Shown: positions 24,419 through 32,087 of the stretch, one piece after another
Position numbering within the stretch: position 1 is the stretch's first letter
Layout: every line of letters starts with the position of its first letter
Assembly (NCBI GenBank): GCA_963702705.1
Contig: CAVPDR010000002.1
Location: forward strand, 186,001-250,000
Direction: 5' to 3'
Length of the DNA: 64,000 bases
Origin: VRUE01 sp963702705
GTDB taxonomy: Bacteria; Actinomycetota; Thermoleophilia; Solirubrobacterales; 70-9
Program-made: the position numbers and the translations under genes
Notes under the pieces: model-generated
Told to the model about the DNA's origin: nothing
The model's input: the letters and a program-made list of their open reading frames with translations, nothing else
The model's database searches: none

Positions 24419-25162
24419 GTGAGCCGTCGCGCCGAGCTCGTCTCGGTCTACGCCCGGATCGGCCGCACCTACATCCGCTGGGCCCCCTCTCTGTTGCTGC
24501 TCGCGATCGCCGTCTTCGTTCCGCTGGGGCTGCTCCACGCGGTCGCGATCGACGCCGAAATCGGCTCCTTCGGATTCAGCAGCGGCCTCAAGCTCGCCGC
24601 CGCCGCCCTGGCCGTACTTGCGGTGACCACGATCGGCCTGATCGGCGAGGTCTTCTACACCGGCGCGGTGGCGATCTCGCTGACCCATCCCAAAGACGGC
24701 GAGCCACCGTCGCTGCGCGAGATCGCCGGCACGGTCAACTACGGCCCGCTGATCGCGATTGACTTGATCTACGTGTTGCTGGTCGGGCTCGGGCTCGTCG
24801 CCTTCGTCATTCCCGGCGTCCTCGCCTTCGTCTGGCTTGGCCTTGCTGCCCCCGTGGTCGAGATCGAGCATCGTGGGATCCGCGCGGCCCTACGGCGCAG
24901 CGTGCACCTGGTTCGCGGCAAATTCTTCCTCGTCGCCCTGGTGCTGATCCCGATCGAGATCGCCGGCGACTCGCTCGGCGACCTGATCGTCGGCCTCGCC
25001 CATGACGCTTTCGGTGGTTCCCTCGTCGCGGAGTGGCTGGCCGACGTCCTCACGAACGTCGCCTTCACGCCCTTCTACGCCGTCGCCGCCGTGCTGCTCA
25101 CGGTCGACCTGATCCGCGAAAAGGGCGGCGCCGTCGAGCTGCACTCAAAACCGGCGCCCTGA
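24419..25162 (+). CDS. Integral membrane protein of unknown function
   Basis: A 247-aa protein with about five to six membrane segments, including WAPSLLLLAIAVFVPLGLLH, LKLAAAALAVLAVTTIGLIG, LIAIDLIYVLLVGLGLVAFV, VPGVLAFVWLGLAAPVV-like IPGVLAFVWLGLAAPVVEIE, FFLVALVLIPIEIAG and FAVAAVLLTVDLIREK-like TPFYAVAAVLLTVDLIREK. The pattern resembles glycerophosphoryl diester phosphodiesterase membrane-domain (DUF-type) proteins. The real start is the GTG at 24419, which follows the TGA of the previous gene by 1 bp; the longer frame from 24323 runs over that gene. It ends before the 18-bp hairpin at 25184. Confidence 0.75.
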   Translation: MSRRAELVSVYARIGRTYIRWAPSLLLLAIAVFVPLGLLHAVAIDAEIGSFGFSSGLKLAAAALAVLAVTTIGLIGEVFYTGAVAISLTHPKDGEPPSLREIAGTVNYGPLIAIDLIYVLLVGLGLVAFVIPGVLAFVWLGLAAPVVEIEHRGIRAALRRSVHLVRGKFFLVALVLIPIEIAGDSLGDLIVGLAHDAFGGSLVAEWLADVLTNVAFTPFYAVAAVLLTVDLIREKGGAVELHSKPAP

Positions 25163-25183
25163 CCCGCTCGGGCCAAACAGCAG

Positions 25184-25234
25184 CGAACTGCATCAACTTC
25201 TCCGCCCGGCAGGACCAGAAGTCGATGCAGTTCG
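25184..25234. terminator. 18-bp stem-loop between convergent genes
   Basis: CGAACTGCATCAACTTCT at 25184-25201 pairs with 25217-25234 with a single mismatch; the loop is 15 bases. It lies between the membrane-protein gene and the VOC gene, both ending towards it. No T-run follows either side. It is the longest simple hairpin of the window and probably a bidirectional transcript end. Confidence 0.6.
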
Positions 25235-25243
25235 AGAGGGACT

Positions 25244-25594
25244 TCAGCCCATCCGCGTCATCAGGCCGATCTGGTGCCCCTCGGGATCGGTGAAGAGGGC
25301 GATCTGTCCGCTGGGGATATCCATCGGCCCCATCACCTTGGTGCCCCCAAGGCCCTCGGCCTTCGCCAGCGCGGCCTCGACGTCCTCCACCTGCACATAG
25401 AACGTGACGTGGCCCGCGGTTCCCCCCGGCGCCTCGCCGATTCCTCCGGGGATGCCCTCACCGCCGGTGTCGACCGTCGTGTAGGGCATTGCCTCCATGT
25501 CATTCAACTGCCACTCGAACAGCCCTGAGTAAAAGTCCTTCAATCCCTCGCGGTCCTTGCCCGCAACCTCGAACCACATGACTGGATTTCCCAT
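25244..25594 (-). CDS. VOC family protein (glyoxalase/bleomycin-resistance fold)
   Basis: A 116-aa protein. PVMWFEVAGKDREGLKDFYS opens the fold and the second half has HVTFYVQVEDVEAALAKAEG, GGTKVMGPMDIPSGQIALFT and DPEGHQIGLM, a normal VOC ending. It is similar to proteins of about this length encoded next to SRPBCC and ArsR genes. Metal-binding residues typical of true glyoxalase I are not complete, so the enzymatic role is open. It is the last gene in the ArsR-SRPBCC-VOC operon, 27 bp after the SRPBCC gene. Confidence 0.85.
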   Translation of the reverse strand: MGNPVMWFEVAGKDREGLKDFYSGLFEWQLNDMEAMPYTTVDTGGEGIPGGIGEAPGGTAGHVTFYVQVEDVEAALAKAEGLGGTKVMGPMDIPSGQIALFTDPEGHQIGLMTRMG

Positions 25595-25621
25595 CGTGCT
25601 GCCTCCTTTATCGATCGCTTG

Positions 25622-26098
25622 TCAGTTATCCGAGCCGGCGCCCCCGGGGGACTCCCACGGGTCCGCTCCGGGGTCTTCTCCACTCGCCGCCGCGGCCAGC
25701 CGCTCGGTGTAGTGACGCCAGCCGTGGCCGTGTTTCTCCGCCGACTCGGCGCTCGGCAGGTCGCGGTGGAGCAGGCGCAACCTGGTGCCGACGCCGTCGG
25801 GCTGGAGCAGGACCTCGACCGTGCTGCTGCCAGGCGCGGTAACCGAGTCGTCTCCCTCCCAGCCCCAGCTGAAGACGATGCGGCGGGGGCTTTCGATCTC
25901 GATGTACTCGCCGCTGGCGACCGCATCGCTGTTGATATCGCAGCGCAGGGTGCCGCCGGGTCGTGGATCGAGCTCGGCCTTGCGGCCCATCCACTGGATC
26001 ATCTTGTCGGGGTCGGTGAAGAAGTCGAAAACGGTCTCAGGGTCTGCCGCGATCCGCACCTCTACCTCGGCCGCGTTTGCTGTCTTTACGTTTGCCAC
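25622..26098 (-). CDS. SRPBCC (AHSA1-like) ligand-binding protein
   Basis: A 158-aa START-like fold protein. The N-terminus EVEVRIAADPETVFDFFTDP, the signature MIQWMGRKAELDPRPGGTLR, and EYIEIESPRRIVFSWGWEGD, then GVGTRLRLLHRDLPS, are standard for this group; ligands are usually hydrophobic. The GTG start at 26098 is set by AGGAGG 7 bp upstream; a longer frame begins at 26122. It overlaps the upstream ArsR gene by 62 bp, so the two are translated from one mRNA. Such gene pairs occur widely; the ligand is unknown. Confidence 0.85.
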   Translation of the reverse strand: MANVKTANAAEVEVRIAADPETVFDFFTDPDKMIQWMGRKAELDPRPGGTLRCDINSDAVASGEYIEIESPRRIVFSWGWEGDDSVTAPGSSTVEVLLQPDGVGTRLRLLHRDLPSAESAEKHGHGWRHYTERLAAAASGEDPGADPWESPGGAGSDN

Positions 26099-26435
26099 GC
26101 TTGTCCCTCCTCTGCTGCTCAAGCTCGGCGGCCAGCTTCAGCCGCTCGAGACGATCGGTCCAGAACTCGTTCAAAAAGTCGCGCAACCCGGCGAGCGCCT
26201 GCGGCTGGGCCCGGTAGAGACGGCGAGTGCCCTCGCGCCGCTCGTTGAGCAGGCCGGCCTCACGCAGCGCCGCCAAGTGCTGGGAGATCGCCGGGCGGGA
26301 GACGTCGAAGCGCGAGGCGATCTCGCCGGCGCTGAGCTCTCCGTCGCGGACCAGGGTGAGGATCTCGCGTCGTCGCGGCGCGGCAAGCGCCCGCGCGACC
26401 CGATCCATCTCTTCCCGCTCGGCCTTCGTCTCCAC
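26037..26435 (-). CDS. ArsR family transcriptional regulator
   Basis: A 132-aa winged-helix repressor. The core VARALAAPRRREILTLVRDG, ELSAGEIASRFDVSRPAISQ and HLAALREAGLLNERREGTRR is the ArsR DNA-binding domain. Metal-binding Cys residues of true ArsR/SmtB are absent, so it probably senses something other than metals. The last 25 residues are Arg/Lys-rich. GTG start at 26435. A perfect 10-bp palindrome (CTTACGTAAG) just upstream at 26456-26465 is a good candidate for its own operator. It heads the operon with SRPBCC and VOC genes. Confidence 0.85.
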   Translation of the reverse strand: METKAEREEMDRVARALAAPRRREILTLVRDGELSAGEIASRFDVSRPAISQHLAALREAGLLNERREGTRRLYRAQPQALAGLRDFLNEFWTDRLERLKLAAELEQQRRDKRGKRKDSKRGRGRGADRGRP

Positions 26436-26446
26436 CGGGCTTATTT

Positions 26447-26471
26447 AAGCATAACCTTACGTAAGATGCTT
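26447..26471 (-). promoter_or_regulatory. Candidate ArsR operator
   Basis: The perfect palindrome CTTACGTAAG (26456-26465) is flanked by AAGCAT on the left (26447-26452) and its complement ATGCTT on the right (26466-26471), with a 3-base gap only on the left. The site is 12 bp upstream of the ArsR-type gene's start, within an AT-rich promoter-like stretch, and 46 bp upstream of the divergent ion-channel gene. Confidence 0.5.
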
Positions 26472-26517
26472 CTTACTAAAAGCCAGGAAACCGCATGCAT
26501 TCGGCGAACCCGATCTC

Positions 26518-26895
26518 ATGCTTCCTGTGGCCCTCGCCTTTCGAGGACTTGCGCGGGCCGTCGCTGGAGTCTGGCGCGACCCCGAAACCAAGGCGTTGCC
26601 TTTCGTCGCAGCTGCCCTGGTCCTTACGGGGACGATCTTCTACTGGCGCTTTGAGGAATGGACCGTCATTCAGGCCCTGTACTTCTCTGTCGTAACCCTG
26701 ACCACGGTGGGCTACGGAGACCTTCACCCGACGTCCGCCGGCACCGAGATCTTCACGATCTTCTACATCCTCACCGGGATCGGCGTGTTCGTCGCACTGC
26801 TCGCTTCGATCGCTCAGCAGTACATCGCGCAGAAGGCGCAAGGGCCTTCTGCGCGGGAGCGTCTCGACGCTCGTCGGCATCGCGACGGCAGCTAG
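26518..26895 (+). CDS. Two-transmembrane potassium-channel-like protein
   Basis: A 125-aa ion-channel subunit. The selectivity-filter sequence VTLTTVGYGDLHPTS (about 58-72) is preceded by a pore helix, with a first span FVAAALVLTGTIFYW (about 29-44) and a second EIFTIFYILTGIGVFVALLA (about 76-95). This is the Ion_trans_2 (KcsA-like) layout; four copies would form a channel. The C-terminal tail is short and basic. An 11-bp hairpin lies inside the 3' part of the gene at 26827-26854. It is divergent from the ArsR-type operon and may share its operator. Confidence 0.88.
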   Translation: MLPVALAFRGLARAVAGVWRDPETKALPFVAAALVLTGTIFYWRFEEWTVIQALYFSVVTLTTVGYGDLHPTSAGTEIFTIFYILTGIGVFVALLASIAQQYIAQKAQGPSARERLDARRHRDGS

Positions 26896-26996
26896 CCCGA
26901 CGACGGCGATCTCCGGCTGTTGCCTCTTCTTTCTCTTTGTCGGGAGATTCGCCAAAGCCCGTTGCTCCTCAGAGGTGTTCTTGACACAGGAGCGAC

Positions 26997-28571
26997 TCAC
27001 GGGGTGGAGCTGCATTCGCGCAGCCCGACGGCGCGAGCCAGCTCGTAGCGTTCTTCGGCCTCGTTGTCACGGCGTGCGCGTGCGGCCAGGTAGTCCGCGG
27101 TGTCGCCGGCCCTGGCGGCTCGAAGTGCCTGCCGGTCGTAGACCTTGACCCTTTCCTGGGCCCTGACGTACTCGTCGAAGGCACTGCTCACGGCGGCGGG
27201 GGGGTCGAGGGAGTTGAACTTGCGGACGGCGCCGGCGGAGATGCCGCTGAGGATTTCCGAGTAGTGGAGGTCCGCTTCGCTCTCGCCGTTGGGGAATTCT
27301 TCACGGGTCCTCTTGAAGGTCGCCTGGCTGTGCGCGCAGATCGCATCGGCCTTTGCGATCAGCGCCTGCCTTGTCAAAGGCTTTGGCGCAGGCTTCTTCG
27401 ACGCTCGCGACGTCGCGGCATCGGCCTTTGTCCCGCTCGCCGTGCTTGGATTGCCACCCCCTCCCCCACTCGTCAGCACAACCGCCCCGGCGGCGATCGC
27501 CACAACGGCGAGCATGGCGCCGACGACGATGGGGACGCGATTGCGGCCACGGGGCTCGGAGGAGCTCAGCGGCTCGATGGCAGCAATCCCGGCTGCGGCC
27601 CCTTCCGGCTCCGCCGCGATCGTCTCCGCCGTCCGCGTCGCCGCCGCCCCGGTCGCCACGGTTCGCTCCGGGGCCGTCGTCCGTTCGCCCCGCAAGGCCG
27701 CCTGCGCGGCCCGGCCGAGGTCCCCGGCCGACGGGTAGCGATCGTCTGGGTTCTTCGACATCGCCCGGATCACGACGTCGTCGAGCGCCATCGAGACCTC
27801 GGGCACGTAGAGCGACGGCGCCGGCGGTGGGTCGTTGAGGTGGGCAAAGAGGCGGGCCGCGTCGCCGTCCTTGGGGAAGGGCACCTCGCCCGTGAGCAGC
27901 TTGAAGAGCAGGCAGCCGAGCGCGTAGACGTCGACGCGGGCGTCGATCTCGCCGCCGGAGATCTGCTCGGGCGCGACGTAGTCGAGCGTGCCGACGAAGC
28001 GCCCGGTCTGAGTAAGGCCGGATTCGGTCGAGACGTTGCGCGCCACGCCGAAATCCGTGATGTAGGCGTGCTCGGCCGCGTCGCCGCCGCTGAGCAGGAC
28101 GTTGGCCGGCTTGACGTCGCGGTGGATCAGGCCCACCGCGTGGATCGCGTCGAGGCCGTTACCGATCTGCGCGATCAGGTCGACCGCGACCGCGGGCCCC
28201 AGCCGTCCCTCGCGGACAAGGCGCTTGGCCAGATCGGCACCCGCGACGTAGCGCATCGCGATGAACGGCACGCCGTCCTCTTCTCCGGCGGCGTAGATCG
28301 GCACCACGTTGGGGTGCTCGATCGAAGCGGCGATCCTCGACTCCTCGGCAAAGCGCTTGGCGAATATCTCGTCGGCGGCGGCCTCAGGCGCGATCAGCTT
28401 CAGCGCCACCCGCCGCTCCAGGCCCGGCTCGAGCGCCATGTAAAGCACGCCCATGCCACCGCGCCCCAGACGCTGCTCTATCCGGTAGCCGGCAAACTCA
28501 TCGCCGGCCGACAGCTCGATTCCGTGCTCCGTGTCGGCCACCGGCCCAACCCTAGGCCCTGGCGGCGGCAT
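26997..28571 (-). CDS. Membrane-anchored Ser/Thr protein kinase
   Basis: A 524-aa PknB-like kinase. The kinase domain is about 29-290: glycine loop LGRGGMGVLY (35-44), Lys58 in RVALKLI, catalytic HRDVKPANVL (150-159, Asp152, Asn157), DFG at 173-175 and the APE region YVAPEQIS. Then a Thr/Ala-rich juxtamembrane part, one membrane span (VPIVVGAMLAVVAIAAGAVV, about 347-366) and an outside domain of about 150 residues with a Cys near each end (ICAHSQATF and RECSSTP). It has no PASTA repeats, so the ligand is unknown. No phosphatase gene is nearby. It ends towards the ion-channel gene. Confidence 0.92.
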   Translation of the reverse strand: MPPPGPRVGPVADTEHGIELSAGDEFAGYRIEQRLGRGGMGVLYMALEPGLERRVALKLIAPEAAADEIFAKRFAEESRIAASIEHPNVVPIYAAGEEDGVPFIAMRYVAGADLAKRLVREGRLGPAVAVDLIAQIGNGLDAIHAVGLIHRDVKPANVLLSGGDAAEHAYITDFGVARNVSTESGLTQTGRFVGTLDYVAPEQISGGEIDARVDVYALGCLLFKLLTGEVPFPKDGDAARLFAHLNDPPPAPSLYVPEVSMALDDVVIRAMSKNPDDRYPSAGDLGRAAQAALRGERTTAPERTVATGAAATRTAETIAAEPEGAAAGIAAIEPLSSSEPRGRNRVPIVVGAMLAVVAIAAGAVVLTSGGGGGNPSTASGTKADAATSRASKKPAPKPLTRQALIAKADAICAHSQATFKRTREEFPNGESEADLHYSEILSGISAGAVRKFNSLDPPAAVSSAFDEYVRAQERVKVYDRQALRAARAGDTADYLAARARRDNEAEERYELARAVGLRECSSTP

Positions 28572-28625
28572 AGCGCACCGTTAACCGCACCGATTCGGCC
28601 GCTACCTAGACTTAAGGTGGGACTC

Positions 28626-29402
28626 ATGCGCCGCTTTGCGATCTCAGCCATTCTCGCTCTCTTCGTTCTCGCCGGCGCCGTCGCGGCGCGCGGAGAGCTG
28701 ATTCAGCAAGGCAACCTGCGCGTGCATTTCGACGGTCAGCTGCGGCCGCGAGCCCTTCCCCGCGAACGCCTGGCTCCGGTCAGCGTCAGCCTCGAAGGCG
28801 TGGTCAGCATGGCCGACGGCACCCGCCCGCCCCAGCTGCGTGAAATGACGATCGCCGTCAACCGGGCGGGCGTGGTTTCCGCCACCGGTCTCCCAACCTG
28901 CTCGGCACCGCGGCTCCAGCAGACGAGCACCGAAGCCGCACTGAGGGCCTGCCGCCCCGCGCTGGTCGGGCGGGGACGCTTCGCTGCCAACGTCGACTTC
29001 CCCGGCGCGCCGCTGATCCCGGCCCACGGGGCGATACTCGCCTTCAACAGCCGCTCGCACGGCAAGCCGGAGATGCTGCTACACCTCTACGGGTCGACCC
29101 CGGTGCGCGCCGCCTTCGTCCTCCCCTTCGAGATCTCCCACCGTCGCCAGGGCCGATATGGCGCGGTCTTCTCGACCAAGATCCCGGAGCTGGCCTCCGG
29201 CCTCGGCTACGTCACCGAAATCGAGATGAGGCTCGGCCGCACCTACACATACAAGGGTCAGCGCCGCAGCTTCCTCAGCGCCAGCTGCGCCGCGCCCGCC
29301 GGCTTTCCGGGCGGAAGCTTTGCGCTGGCCAGAGCGACCTTCTCCTTCGCCAACGGCCAGCAGCTCGCCACCGGCCTCTCGCGCAGCTGCAGGGTCCGCT
29401 AG
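28626..29402 (+). CDS. Secreted protein of unknown function
   Basis: A 258-aa protein with an N-terminal signal sequence (MRRFAISAILALFVLAGAVA). The rest has mostly beta-strand character with conserved-looking elements GNLRVHFDGQLRPRALPRE and CSAPRLQQTSTEAALRACRP, and a later C pair (SASCAAPAGF, LSRSCRVR). Similar proteins are seen in Solirubrobacterales, but I do not recognise a named domain. ATG at 28626 has AAGGTGG 6 bp upstream. The long open frame upstream of it (27264-28625) is only the reverse of the kinase gene. Confidence 0.7.
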   Translation: MRRFAISAILALFVLAGAVAARGELIQQGNLRVHFDGQLRPRALPRERLAPVSVSLEGVVSMADGTRPPQLREMTIAVNRAGVVSATGLPTCSAPRLQQTSTEAALRACRPALVGRGRFAANVDFPGAPLIPAHGAILAFNSRSHGKPEMLLHLYGSTPVRAAFVLPFEISHRRQGRYGAVFSTKIPELASGLGYVTEIEMRLGRTYTYKGQRRSFLSASCAAPAGFPGGSFALARATFSFANGQQLATGLSRSCRVR

Positions 29403-29430
29403 CCCCGGCGACATCGAGCGCCGCCGGGGC
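29402..29430. terminator. 9-bp stem-loop between convergent genes
   Basis: GCCCCGGCG (29402-29410) pairs with CGCCGGGGC (29422-29430) over an 11-base loop, immediately after the stop of the secreted-protein gene. No T-run. It is a likely transcript end for that gene and possibly for the lipoprotein gene that ends at 29445. Confidence 0.5.
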
Positions 29431-29444
29431 CATACTCGGTTGGC

Positions 29445-29864
29445 TCAGTAGCCGGATTCGTTGACCCGCTGTTCGGCTTCCTTGATTCCCCGTTCGGCTT
29501 CTTCCTTGCCCTTTTCGATACCCCTCTGGGCTTCTTCCTTGCCCTTTTCAATGCCCTTCTGGGCTTCCTTGGTGGCCTTTTCGACGCCCCCCGTAGCGGC
29601 TCCCTTTGTTTCCTTGGCCGCTTCCTTGGCCGCCTTTTCGGCTTCGCTGAAGCCCTTCTTCACTTCTTCCTTGCCCTTTTCAATGCCCTGCTTGGCTTCT
29701 TCGGCGCCCTTTTCGATCGCGCTGGTGGCTTCGGAGGAGGCGTTGTCGCTGCTCCCGCCGCAGCCGGAAGCTGCCACACCGGTGACCCCGATCGCCAGAG
29801 CCAGAGGCAGTATCCGGGCCACCCGATTGGTCCTCCAGCTTAGGTCTGTAACTGACACATTCAC
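29445..29864 (-). CDS. Lipoprotein with repeated EKGKEEA motifs
   Basis: A 139-aa protein. The N-terminus ILPLALAIGVTGVAASGCGG is a lipoprotein signal with the lipobox Cys near residue 35. The rest is almost only Glu, Lys, Ala and Gly: a repeated IEKGKEEA/V unit of about 11 residues (I-E-K-G-K-E-E-x-x-x-G, three to five copies). It would form one long amphipathic helix or coiled coil. It resembles LEA-like or envelope-spacing proteins, but this is only by composition. The repeated units are visible also as tandem DNA repeats. Confidence 0.72.
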   Translation of the reverse strand: MNVSVTDLSWRTNRVARILPLALAIGVTGVAASGCGGSSDNASSEATSAIEKGAEEAKQGIEKGKEEVKKGFSEAEKAAKEAAKETKGAATGGVEKATKEAQKGIEKGKEEAQRGIEKGKEEAERGIKEAEQRVNESGY

Positions 29865-29931
29865 TCCTATCTGTTGCAGGGCTGACGGCGCGATCTTCGC
29901 ACCGATCCCGGCGCCCGGCTAGGGTGCCGCC

Positions 29932-31017
29932 GTGGCAGCCGAGACAGCTTCCGCCGAGCTGGGCCGGCAACAGACGCTGCGGGGCCGTCTCGCCCATATC
30001 GGCGCCGGGCTCAGCGGCATCGTCCTCGTACTTGGCGTGCTCGAGCTGCTCGGGGTACCGGTAATCGACTGGATCGACGACCTCCTCGACAAGGTCGCCG
30101 CGGTGCCCACCTGGGCGATCGCCGCCGGGGTCGTGCTCGAGAGCCTCCAGACGAGCCTCGCGGCGCTGGCCTGGTTCGGGATCCTGCGCGCGGCGCTGCC
30201 CCGCTCCGCCCTGCCCTTCCGCTTCGTCCTCGCCTCCTACGCCGCCGCGGTCGCGCTCAACGGTTTCCTGCCGGCCAACATCGGCACCTTCGTGATGCTG
30301 GTGATGTTCACGACGCTGATCGCGGGTGCCACCTTCCCGCTCGTAATCTCGGGCCTGATCGTAGAGAAGATCCCCTTCTCGATCTTCAACGTTGGCCTCT
30401 ATCTCTATCTCTTCCTCTCCGTAAGCGGCTCCTTCTCGATCAAGCTCGGCTTCGTCGCCGACCATGTCGGGTTGATCGTCCTGATCGCGATCGGCGCGGT
30501 CGTCCTCCTCATCCTGCTCGCCCGCGTCTTCTGGGAGCGGCTGGCGAAACTGCGCGAGCAACTGGTCGCGGGCGGGGCGATCCTGCGCGCTCCGCGGCGC
30601 GCCTTCACCCGCCTCTTCCTGCCCGAGCTCGGCAGCTATATCGCCAGGCTTGCGATCGTCGCCGTCTTCCTCGGCGCCTACGGCATCCCGGTCAGCTTCC
30701 ACAACGTCGCCACCGTCACCGCATCCAACTCGATCTCCAACAGCGTCTCGGCCACTCCAGGCGGCGTCGGCGTGACGCAGGCGATGAACTCGGCCGCCCT
30801 TTCCGGCGAAGCCTCTGCCAAGGACGCCACCGCCTACTCGATCGGCCAGCAGCTGATCATCTCCGCTTGGGACGTTCTCTTCGCAATCGTTCTCGTCGCC
30901 TGGGCCTTCGGCTGGTCCGGTGGCAAGCAGCTACTCGAGTCCTCCTATGGCGAGGCGAAGAAGCGCAGCCGCGAAATGCGCCGCAAGCGAAGCGAGTCGG
31001 CGCCGGCCGGCCCTTGA
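29932..31017 (+). CDS. Lysylphosphatidylglycerol synthase/flippase transmembrane-domain protein (UPF0104)
   Basis: A 361-aa integral membrane protein with about eight spans. Typical features are SNSISNSVSATPGGVGVTQA (about 263-282), similar to the PGGxGxxE/Q motif of the family, and LPANIGTFVMLVMFTTLIAG. In MprF this domain flips or is required for aminoacyl-phosphatidylglycerol; stand-alone versions have unknown lipid substrates. No synthase domain is attached. GTG start at 29932 has a weak ribosome site. The IS481-type element lies just after its stop, so this gene itself is not interrupted. Confidence 0.85.
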   Translation: MAAETASAELGRQQTLRGRLAHIGAGLSGIVLVLGVLELLGVPVIDWIDDLLDKVAAVPTWAIAAGVVLESLQTSLAALAWFGILRAALPRSALPFRFVLASYAAAVALNGFLPANIGTFVMLVMFTTLIAGATFPLVISGLIVEKIPFSIFNVGLYLYLFLSVSGSFSIKLGFVADHVGLIVLIAIGAVVLLILLARVFWERLAKLREQLVAGGAILRAPRRAFTRLFLPELGSYIARLAIVAVFLGAYGIPVSFHNVATVTASNSISNSVSATPGGVGVTQAMNSAALSGEASAKDATAYSIGQQLIISAWDVLFAIVLVAWAFGWSGGKQLLESSYGEAKKRSREMRRKRSESAPAGP

Positions 31018-31027
31018 AACTGGCCAG

Positions 31028-31978
31028 CTAGCTGTAGTTCCCAACCAGGTTGTTCCCTAGCAGCTCATTGAGGCGAGCTGCTGGCGGGCGATGGCCAAGG
31101 GAGCCGTGCTTTCGGTGGTAGTTGTAGCGATCGAGCCAACCAGGGAGCTGGCCGCGTCGCTCTGAGGAGCTTCCATAGAGGCGCCCGTAGGCCCACTCCC
31201 GCAGCATTGTCTGGATGAAGCGCTCTGCCTTGCCGTTTGTCTGGGGCCGGTAGGGGCGGGTGCGAAGGTGGCGGATCCCCAGCTCGCGGCAGGTGGCGGC
31301 ATGGATCACCGAGCGGTAGGGAGAGCCGTTGTCGGTCATCACCCGCTCGACCCTCACGCCACGCTCGGCAAACCAGGCCACGGCGCGGCGCAGGAACTCC
31401 GAGGAGGTCTCTCCGCGCTCGTCGGCCAGCACCTCGACGTAGGCGAGGCGAGTGGCGTCATCGACGCAGACGTGGCAGCACTCCCAGCCGTAGCCCGGCT
31501 TGCCGCTGCGATTGCCGATCACCCGTTTGCCGGCGGCCCCGAAGCGCCCCAGCTTCTTGACGTCGATGTGGATCAGCTCTCCGGGTCGTGAGCGCTCGTA
31601 GCGGTTGGGCGGCGCCGGAGGCTGCAGGCGGCTGCGCTTGCCCAGCCCGATCCTCTTCAGCCACAGCGAGACCGTCGAGAGCGCCAGGCCGAGGGTCTCG
31701 GCGATCTCGGCCGCGGTCATCCGCAGGCGGCGCAGGGCACCGATCGCTTCGACGGTCGCCTCGGGTGTGCGGTTGGGGATCTGCCTGGGTGCCGAGCTGC
31801 GATCGAGCAGGCCCGCCTCTCCCTCGGCGCGCCAGCGGCCCAGCCACTTGCGAGCGCTGCGCTCGCTGATGCCGGCGGCCTCGGCCGCCACCATCAGCGA
31901 CCAGCCCTCCTCTTCGATGCGCTTGACCAGCAGCTTGCGGCTGTTCGGGCAGGTGCGGGCGTTAGCGTGGATCTTCAT
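31028..31978 (-). CDS. IS481-family transposase
   Basis: A 316-aa DDE transposase. It starts MKIHANARTCPNSRKLLVKR; the ATG at 31978 has AAGGAGG 7 bp upstream. Helix-turn-helix segments (MVAAEAAGISERSARKWLGR and AEIAETLGLALSTVSLWLKR) bind the ends. The catalytic residues are HIDVKKLG, VMTDNGSPYRS and NGKAERFIQTMLREW. The stop codon TAG (31028-31030) lies outside the element proper: the terminal CTAG comes from the duplicated target sequence GCTAGC, so the reading frame is closed by the host DNA. Otherwise complete. Confidence 0.92.
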   Translation of the reverse strand: MKIHANARTCPNSRKLLVKRIEEEGWSLMVAAEAAGISERSARKWLGRWRAEGEAGLLDRSSAPRQIPNRTPEATVEAIGALRRLRMTAAEIAETLGLALSTVSLWLKRIGLGKRSRLQPPAPPNRYERSRPGELIHIDVKKLGRFGAAGKRVIGNRSGKPGYGWECCHVCVDDATRLAYVEVLADERGETSSEFLRRAVAWFAERGVRVERVMTDNGSPYRSVIHAATCRELGIRHLRTRPYRPQTNGKAERFIQTMLREWAYGRLYGSSSERRGQLPGWLDRYNYHRKHGSLGHRPPAARLNELLGNNLVGNYS

Positions 31979-32062
31979 CCGGTGTCCTCCTTGTTGGGTG
32001 GTGGCTTCGACACCCCCAGCCTTCAAGGAGGCCCGGATGAACAACGTTGTTAGGAACTACAG
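31033..32062 (-). mobile_element. IS481-family insertion sequence, apparently intact
   Basis: The 1030-bp element ends in imperfect inverted repeats: TGTAGTTCCCAACCAGGTTG on the left (from 31033) and, read from the right end (32062), TGTAGTTCCTAACAACGTTG. A 6-bp target duplication GCTAGC flanks it at 31027-31032 and 32063-32068. It has one transposase gene on the minus strand. It is inserted between the LPG-type membrane gene and the P450 gene. The identical flanks suggest fairly recent insertion. Confidence 0.9.
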
Positions 32063-32087
32063 CTAGCCAGTAGGATCCCGCGCCACG

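Noticed and set aside
26827..26854. 11-bp hairpin as terminator of the ion-channel gene
   Set aside because: It lies inside the coding sequence, about 40 bp before the stop, and has no T-run.
27264..28625. Long plus-strand open frame ahead of the secreted-protein gene
   Set aside because: It is the reverse of the Ser/Thr kinase gene; its translation is Arg/Gly/His-rich with no domain. The true gene starts at 28626.
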